Assembly (NCBI GenBank): GCA_013396655.1
Contig: WBMV01002663.1
Coordinates: 502,277-566,276, forward strand
Direction: 5' to 3'
Source of the DNA: Campylorhamphus procurvoides
Lineage: Eukaryota > Chordata > Aves > Passeriformes > Dendrocolaptidae
DNA length: 64,000 nucleotides
Both the position numbers and the translations under genes were made by a program. The notes under the pieces were generated by a model. It was not told where the DNA came from. It did not search any database and saw nothing but the letters and a program-made list of their open reading frames with translations. Shown one piece after another: positions 58,201-64,000 of this stretch. Every line of letters starts with the position of its first letter. The stretch's first letter is position 1.

Positions 58201-61200
58201 ATGGAGGCTCTAGAAAGGCCTTTTTTAGCTACACAGACTCTTGTGTGGCAGCTGAGCAGGGCTGGTATACCACCCCAGCACCCCTGACTATCCAGCCCCA
58301 AGGACCCCTTGCTGCCACATCCCCTCCAGCTTCTCCTCCCCCAAGCAGAGCCCACAGCCCCCAGCTCAGCACCACACAGCCCTTACCAACACCAACAACA
58401 CACACGTCAGCGCGCAGGACCTTCCCGCTCTTCAGCACAACCTCCTTGAGCTGCAGGAGACACGGAGAGAGGGGATGGCCATCACAGTTAGTTTAGGGAC
58501 ACAAAACCCTCTGCAGCCGCAGGAAGCCAAGCTGGCAGCTCATCTCCTTTGTGACATGCAAGCTGACCATAATTCCTTAGAAAAGCAGCAGGAGGAGGGT
58601 GGAAGCAATAAAACCACACTACACACCACACTGGTGCGCTTTTGGTCCACGCCAAATCCAGGGGGCTAAATCCAGGAATACAAATTTCAGGAACTAGTAA
58701 AGAAGGGAGAGCAAAACCCCGACAGGAAAGGTAATGGCAGCCCTGGGGGATGGCACAGTGGTGCCCCTGGGGAGCCCCTGCCCACACCCTACCTTCCCCT
58801 CCTGCTCCCGCAGCTCTGACACCTCTGTCTGCATGTAGAACTTCACCCTGTTGCTCTCGAACATCTGGAGGGGGGACAAGGAACAGAGCAGAAGACATCA
58901 GGACCCCGAACCACCCCTGGTCCTGGTGTCCCTCTGCCCCCAGCACTGCCTGCCCACCCCCAGGTCTCGCCTTGATCCGTGTTGCAAAGGGGGGTCAGCA
59001 TCCCCACCCCCCAACACAAGTCCAGAAGAAGATGCTCTATAGAACATGGACCATGGCAGGGAAGACACAGCCCACTCTGTCTACTGACTGGTGCTATCAC
59101 AGCTTTGTCAACAGATATCAAGTAAATTAATTAGTGCAATAAGTGAAACAAGCAGGACCCACTCTGTTACCAACCCTCCCCTCCAGATGGGAAAATGAGG
59201 TCACCTTCATGACAGCACGGCCAACCCTCTCCCCAAAGAACTTCTTGAAGGGGACTTCCTCCAGCTCCACCAGGGACACCGAATGGGCCCTCTCCGCAAG
59301 GTAGGCAGCCACCTCCATCCCTGGGGAACAGAAGCAGGTCCGAGCAGCTGTGGGAACCCCCCCAGCACTGCCCTGTGTCCCTGGAACTGGCTGCAACGGA
59401 GGAGCAGCCTCACCCACTCTGACTGGGGAGGCTGGAGCTGCACTGGGAAAACTGGGGAGCCACCAGAGCTGGTCACACAAGGGGTAACACCAATTCAGGT
59501 ATTCTTCAATGTAGGTGTTGAAGACCAAAGGGAGGAACTGGCCATGATGACATCCCGAAATGCCTTGGGAAGCTGTAGCACACGGAAGGATAGACCTCAG
59601 CCAAGGGAAACCTTCCTCCTTCCAGGACTCTCAGCTGCAGTCTGAAAACAGCCCTTGAGAGTAGCTGTTTTCTCTGATCCGAATGGGGAAATTGTGCTGT
59701 TGGGAATTCCATGGGAACCTCCACCAAGACATTTTCTATGTATGTGGGTTTTTATGGAAATTAGTATTTTTGATGACCTGCAGTTTGCAACTGGCTCCAC
59801 ACACCACATGCTTTTCTGTAGATCATATTAACATGCTAAAACACATTTATCTTTTATAAAAGAAAAAATCCCAAATAATGAAAATTCAATAATAAATTCC
59901 ATCACTGATAAACATTTACGCTTAAGGCTTACAGTGCCCACTATTATTTTGTTAAGATCCACAGTAATTTTGTTAGAACCATGTCAAGCAAAAAGAAGAA
60001 TTATCAAAGAAACTATAAGATTTGTCCTGTGTATTTAAAAAATTCACTGCTCTGCTAAAAAGTAAAATAGAAATAAACCCACAGGCTGCCACCCGCCAAC
60101 AAGAGTCTCCTGAGTGAAGCCAAATCAAGACACACCAGATCTGAATCAACCTGAGCTCCAGTACTGGCCTTGCCATGTGCTTTTCAGAATGACACAGCAA
60201 CATCTGTGCCCATGCAAGCCCAGCCTCTTCGGAAAACCAATTTTTTCAGCAAGGAGATATTCTTACAAACACCCAGGGCTGGAGGCTGGACTACCCTAGG
60301 TTCAGTTTGGTTGGAGGGTTACCTCTAACTGGGCAGTGACAAACTGGGCAAGGGGCAGGGACCATCTGCAGGAAGAGGTGGAGAGCTGGGACGTGGACAC
60401 TGCCTGAGTGAGCGCTTACCCAGGAAGGATGCTCCCACAATAACCACGTTCTTGCTCGTGGCCAGCTTTACCACACGGTTGGCATCTTCAGGTGTCCGGA
60501 TGTTGAAAACGTTTTCCATCTCCTTGCCTTTGCAACTGAGAGCTTTGGGCCTGAAAAATAGTGAGGGTGATACAACTGCTTTTCCTGACCCAATGGTTAC
60601 TGCAGTCTCCAGTCGGGACTGTAGAAATCCCTTCTGGGGCTCCAGTAGCATCCCAGACTTTCCTTTTTTCACCTTTCTCTGGACTGGAGACAACATGTTA
60701 AAATCCAAATGCTGGTGGACAATGGTTGAGCAGGGGATGCTGGGCAGCTACCTCAGGCCACATTGTGTACCTGCAGGGCCAGGGGAGCTCCTTTCTGGGG
60801 CAATGCAGCATGGCACAGGACAGGCACTAATTTACAAGCCTGTGCTCAACCACTGGCATGTCCTAAAATTCTCAGAAGCTTAATAGTACAGAGAAAACTT
60901 ACTCTGTCCTCCAGCAGGTCTTTGGAGACAGATATTAAAAGTTTGGTAAGGCTCTGCAGGAGCAGGCTAATCATGCCCTCCCCAGGCACTTACTGGAGCC
61001 TATATATTTTTAAATATCTGGTCCCTGCATACCTGGCTCACATCTGGAAATGAGACAGATGATCCTAAAAAATTTAGGTACATTAAAAAACATTTACCCA
61101 GTGTACATCGAGATTGTGTACGAGGACTTTGAAATTATTGACAAAGGCTTAACCCTCTTCAGAACCTAATTCAGTACCTGGTGCAGATGGCATTTTGGCT

Positions 61201-63072
61201 GCAGCACTGCACACCCCAGCACCAGCCATTCACACCTGGTGGGGCTGTTGCTGTGACTGACTGTGGCTTTCAATATTCTGCAGCATTGGCTGTTCTGCAG
61301 CAACCCGTCCCCAGATGATGAATTATGCAGGGACTGCATTTCTCGTACTTCATTTTATGGCTTGGAAGGAGAACAAGGAAGGAGAGTGAGGATGCCTCAT
61401 TTTCAGCTTAAACTGCCAATTCTTAACATACCTCCTATTTAAAACAAACTGCCCCAGTACTTCCAGGAGGCAAGGAACAATGCCAGTCTGGGGCGATGCT
61501 CAGCACCCAAGCCCATCAATACCACCTTTCCCTATGGCTGGACCAGATTCAGTTCTGAAAACTCCTCTCCTGAGGGTAAGGATTTTGAAGGGTCTGTTAG
61601 GCTGGGGCAACAGTAACACCTAATTAGGGCTGCAACTGTGAGGTGTCAAGCTTTAACTGCTGAGAAAGATCTTAAAGGTTGGCAGGAAATGAAAGATGGA
61701 AATTCAGAAGTATGTTAGGGTTGAGTGTTATTGAAGAGTGAAAAGAAGGGCACTGTGGCAAAAATGACCTCTAAAAAAAAGTAGGATACTTCCACTTTTG
61801 AGGCTTTTGTTAAAGAAAATATGTTCAAGGTTCTAGAGCCACCACCACTAGAAGTGTTCAAGGTCATGTTGGATGGGGTTTGCAGCATCCTCGTCTATTG
61901 GGAGGTGTCCTTGCCCATGGCAAGGGGTTGGAACCAGATGAGCTTTACGATAGATGCCTTCCAACCCAAACAATCCTGTGATATTATGATTTTATAATAT
62001 ATGATGTAGACATATACCTATATGAAGCAGGGAGTTGATGATATATAGATACAGATGTAGATGTAGATGCAGATACATGCAGATATATCCAACATCTTTA
62101 GTGATCCTTGACCTTTCCACAAGCACTCTTGCAAATAAATTCAATGTCTGAATTCACCCACCATATTTTACCCCTTATCCCCAGGGACAATCTCCTCACA
62201 TTCTCAGATAAAACAGTTTCTCTTGATCTTTCAGATTTTTGTCTGTAGCTTACGTGTTTCCAGTCGCTATCAGCAGCTTGTTGTATTCCATATTAAACCC
62301 ATCCTTGAACACGGCTATCTTGCTCTTGATATCCACAGCTGCAACCTGAAATCATTCTTAAATAATGTTAAGAGATGAAATCCCAGACGTCCACTGAGTT
62401 CCCAGCCCAATCAACTCATCTGTCAGGTTTTAGTCCTCCATGTTAGTTTATTAGTTTTACTTGGTTAGTTAATTGGTTTTAGTCTGTTTGTTTACTCTGT
62501 TAGTTTTAGTCTTCCTAGTCCACAGTTTGGCCGATCCAGTCCTTAAATATTCCTTGTTCCCTTTTCACAAATCCTGAAAGATTTCCCAATATAAATAAAA
62601 TAAGGGGGAGAAATGTTTAAGCCATCATAGTTTCCACTGTTTGAAGGCTGATTATCCTAATCAGAGGGCAAGTGGTCACCCCAGACCTCCATGAGGGTGC
62701 TGCCAAATGCCAGGTAAAAAAATTATGGCCTCCACTGATGGCCACACTATGGTCATGCCCAGGGTGTCCTTTCTGCCACAGGAGCATCGCATTAGCTGTG
62801 TTCTGAACAACCACAGGCAACCTGTGCCCTGGGGTACAAAACAGGGGGCTGGGGGAGACACAACATTTGTGCAATGGCATCCAGAGAGCCAAGAACAGAG
62901 ACAGCTGCCACGTTCCCTAAATATAGGCTTTGCACACCAGCACTTGCCAACAACAGCCTGCAGGAACACACATGACTCTCCTTACCTGCATTTCAGTCAG
63001 GACTTCAATGTCATAGGTGCAAAAGAACTCCTTGGGGCGCAGGGCAATCTGCTCAGGGTGGGAATCCATTGA
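49228..63072 (-). CDS. AIFM3: AIFM3, 13 terminal coding exons (5' part beyond window)
   Basis: Apoptosis-inducing factor-like mitochondrial flavoprotein with N-terminal Rieske and C-terminal pyridine nucleotide-disulphide oxidoreductase domains. Exons in transcript order: 63072-62986, 62345-62254, 60550-60420, 59320-59205, 58864-58793, 58450-58387, 57449-57373, 56563-56446, 55510-55412, 54840-54765, 51086-50982, 49805-49785, 49267-49228 (stop TAA 49230-49228). Together they give 365 residues plus stop, and every phase joins. Landmarks: ALRPKEFF; CKGKEMENVFNIRTPEDANR; NAD-binding strand VVIVGASFLGMEVAAYLAER; VELEEVPFKKFFGERVGRAV; VCVVGVGAVPATGF; FAD motif TNIPGVFAAGDAV; VPYLWTAMFGKSIRYAG; ASMNYDPIVSKVAEVLAAGR; C-terminus TGDMSWLTGKGS. 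All are close to human AIFM3. The Rieske and first FAD-binding GxGxxG regions would lie above 64000. No such exon is seen in 63073-64000. The 21-base penultimate exon is notable. Confidence 0.95.
49785..49805 (-). CDS. AIFM3: AIFM3 21-nt microexon
   Basis: Reading the minus strand, an AG acceptor (49807-49806) and a GTATGT donor (49784 down) bound the bases for G|CTG TTT GTC CGT CAT GGC|AA. They complete the split codons of both neighbours, giving E-LFVRHG-K. This corresponds to the ELFVLHSK segment before TGDMSW in human AIFM3. Without it the frame is kept (21 bases) but seven residues are lost. Confidence 0.85.
49990..50206 (+). repeat. CR1 LINE 3' end in AIFM3 intron
   Basis: Sense-strand CR1 end: 'actgcccagagaagctgtgg', 'ccatccctggaagtgttcaa', 'cttccaatccaaaccatctg'. 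It lies in the intron upstream of the microexon, antisense to AIFM3. Confidence 0.8.
54974..55203 (-). repeat. CR1 LINE 3' end in AIFM3 intron
   Basis: Antisense CR1 end, starting 'actcacagaatcacagagtg' and running through 'ttgggaaggaccttaaagac' to 'ttcttcccaatatctaatct'. It is in the same orientation as AIFM3. Confidence 0.85.
57168..57225 (-). repeat. CR1 3'-end relic in AIFM3 intron
   Basis: 'catagaatcattgagtccaa' followed by 'ctcctggccctgcacaggcc' is a short antisense CR1 end, with an internal deletion between the tail and the GAGTCCAAC block. Confidence 0.55.
61838..61998 (+). repeat. CR1 LINE 3' end in AIFM3 intron
   Basis: Sense CR1 end from 'ccactagaagtgttcaaggt' to 'ccaacccaaacaatcctgtg' with tail 'atattatgattttata'. 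Confidence 0.75.
62030..62095. repeat. GATGTA/GATACA hexamer microsatellite
   Basis: Runs of 'agatacagatgtagatgtag' and 'atgcagatacatgcagatat', a diverged six-base repeat just downstream of a CR1 tail. Confidence 0.7.
62430..62512. repeat. Degenerate GTTAGTTTTA simple repeat
   Basis: Words 'gttagttt', 'attagttttac' and 'gttagttttagtc' recur over about 80 bases in an AIFM3 intron. Confidence 0.6.
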
Positions 63073-63427
63073 CTGCAAAAAAAAGCCATTTTCCTGTCAA
63101 CTGCTGTGCATTGAACAGGTAAGTGCAGAAATGGCTGTTACTAATGCAAGTCAGCAGTAGCCTGAACTTATGGCATAGCTTAAAGGAGTGGCTCTACAGG
63201 GCTGGAATCGAAGCCTGTTCAAGTACAAGTCATCACAAGAGGATGGTCTGGGTTCTGGTTCCTTCTCTGCTGGCTCATTGTGGGGCTGGTACCGGCCAGC
63301 TAAGTCAGGACTACAGTAAGTTTCTCAGTGTTGTCAAAGCAGCCATAAATGCAGCTTCTCACAGCACACAGAGGTTCACAGGAGCAAGAGAAAAGCCTCA
63401 TTTTACAATGAGGGTGGTAAAACATTG

Positions 63428-63556
63428 ACACAGTGAAGCCCAGAGAAACTGTGGCTGCCCCATCCCTGGAAGTGTTCAAGCTCAGGCTGACAAGACTTAG
63501 AGCAACCTGATCTAGTGGAAGGTGTCCTTGCCCTAGGGGAGTGGACTAGATGACAA
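63428..63556 (+). repeat. CR1 LINE 3' end fragment in AIFM3 intron
   Basis: 'cccagagaaactgtggctgc' to 'agagcaacctgatctagtgg' matches the same CR1 3' UTR segment as at 50040. It is truncated before the tail. Confidence 0.75.
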
Positions 63557-64000
63557 CCAGTTAGCAGGGGAAATGGAAGGTAGAAGTGCAATAAGAATAA
63601 GCAGCATTGACACACAAGAAAACACTTTCAAAAACACCCAAGTTACACTGCACAAGTTCCCTCAAAAGCTGAAACAGGGGCATGCAGCAAGATAAAGTTT
63701 CTTGCTCTTCCCAGCCTTCCCTGGTCACAGGGGTGAGACGTACATCATCTTTACATGCATAGTTGAGCCCAAGTTCACCTGTCCTTCTGACTCTGTGGAG
63801 ACAAGCTCAGACTTAGGCTGAAGACAAGCTGAGCATCAAGTGACCTGCTAGATGTGCAGGCTTCTCCTGCTACAGTTCACCCCTGCCTGCCTGCAGCACA
63901 GCAGGAATAGTCAAGCCCTGCAAAATAGCACATAGCACTGAGCAGCAATATCCACCTGTGCTAAGCAAGCATGATGTTTGGGCTTGACCTAAGAGGAATA

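Overview
The window looks like avian nuclear DNA, probably from a songbird-like genome. The genes have vertebrate exon-intron structure with GT-AG introns. CR1 LINE 3' ends are scattered on both strands, with the usual ATTCTGTG-type tails. Short assembly gaps fall in GC-rich promoters. The recognisable genes (DGCR6, SLC7A4, P2RX6, a TMEM17 paralogue, AIFM3) form the set known from human 22q11.2, which I expect on a small GC-rich bird chromosome. Coordinates were read by eye, using conserved protein matches and splice-site consensus.

Layout. Positions 1-9600 hold no gene I can recognise, only a CR1 3' end, AT-rich and degenerate tandem repeats, a TATA-like motif and a possible conserved element. 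A GC-rich block at 9600-9777 with five GGCGGGAA motifs leads into a 260-base gap. The last three exons of DGCR6 (+) follow, at 10262-16214. The stretch 16.3-20.9 kb is not assigned. It holds two or three exon-like segments with good splice sites and protein-like translations (17562-17679, 19223-19412, perhaps 18465-18529), a CR1 copy and a second gap. SLC7A4 (+) is complete in four coding exons at 21060-24356. About 9 kb without a recognised gene follows, up to a third gap in the P2RX6 promoter.

P2RX6 (+) is complete in 12 exons, 33440-42852, 394 codons. It converges on a four-exon TMEM17B-like gene (-), 43690-45455, 184 codons. The region 45.5-49.2 kb is mostly CR1 and anonymous sequence. 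From 49228 to 63072, thirteen 3' exons of AIFM3 (-) are present, including a 21-nt exon; the 5' part with the Rieske domain lies beyond position 64000.

These are independent housekeeping or tissue genes, not an operon: a coiled-coil protein, an orphan member of the cationic amino acid transporter family, an ATP-gated channel subunit, a ciliary transition-zone protein and a mitochondrial flavoprotein. I saw no clear new multi-gene system. The best leads are the unassigned exon-like segments between DGCR6 and SLC7A4, the motif array at the DGCR6 promoter, and the AIFM3 microexon, whose upstream intron begins with an in-frame stop.
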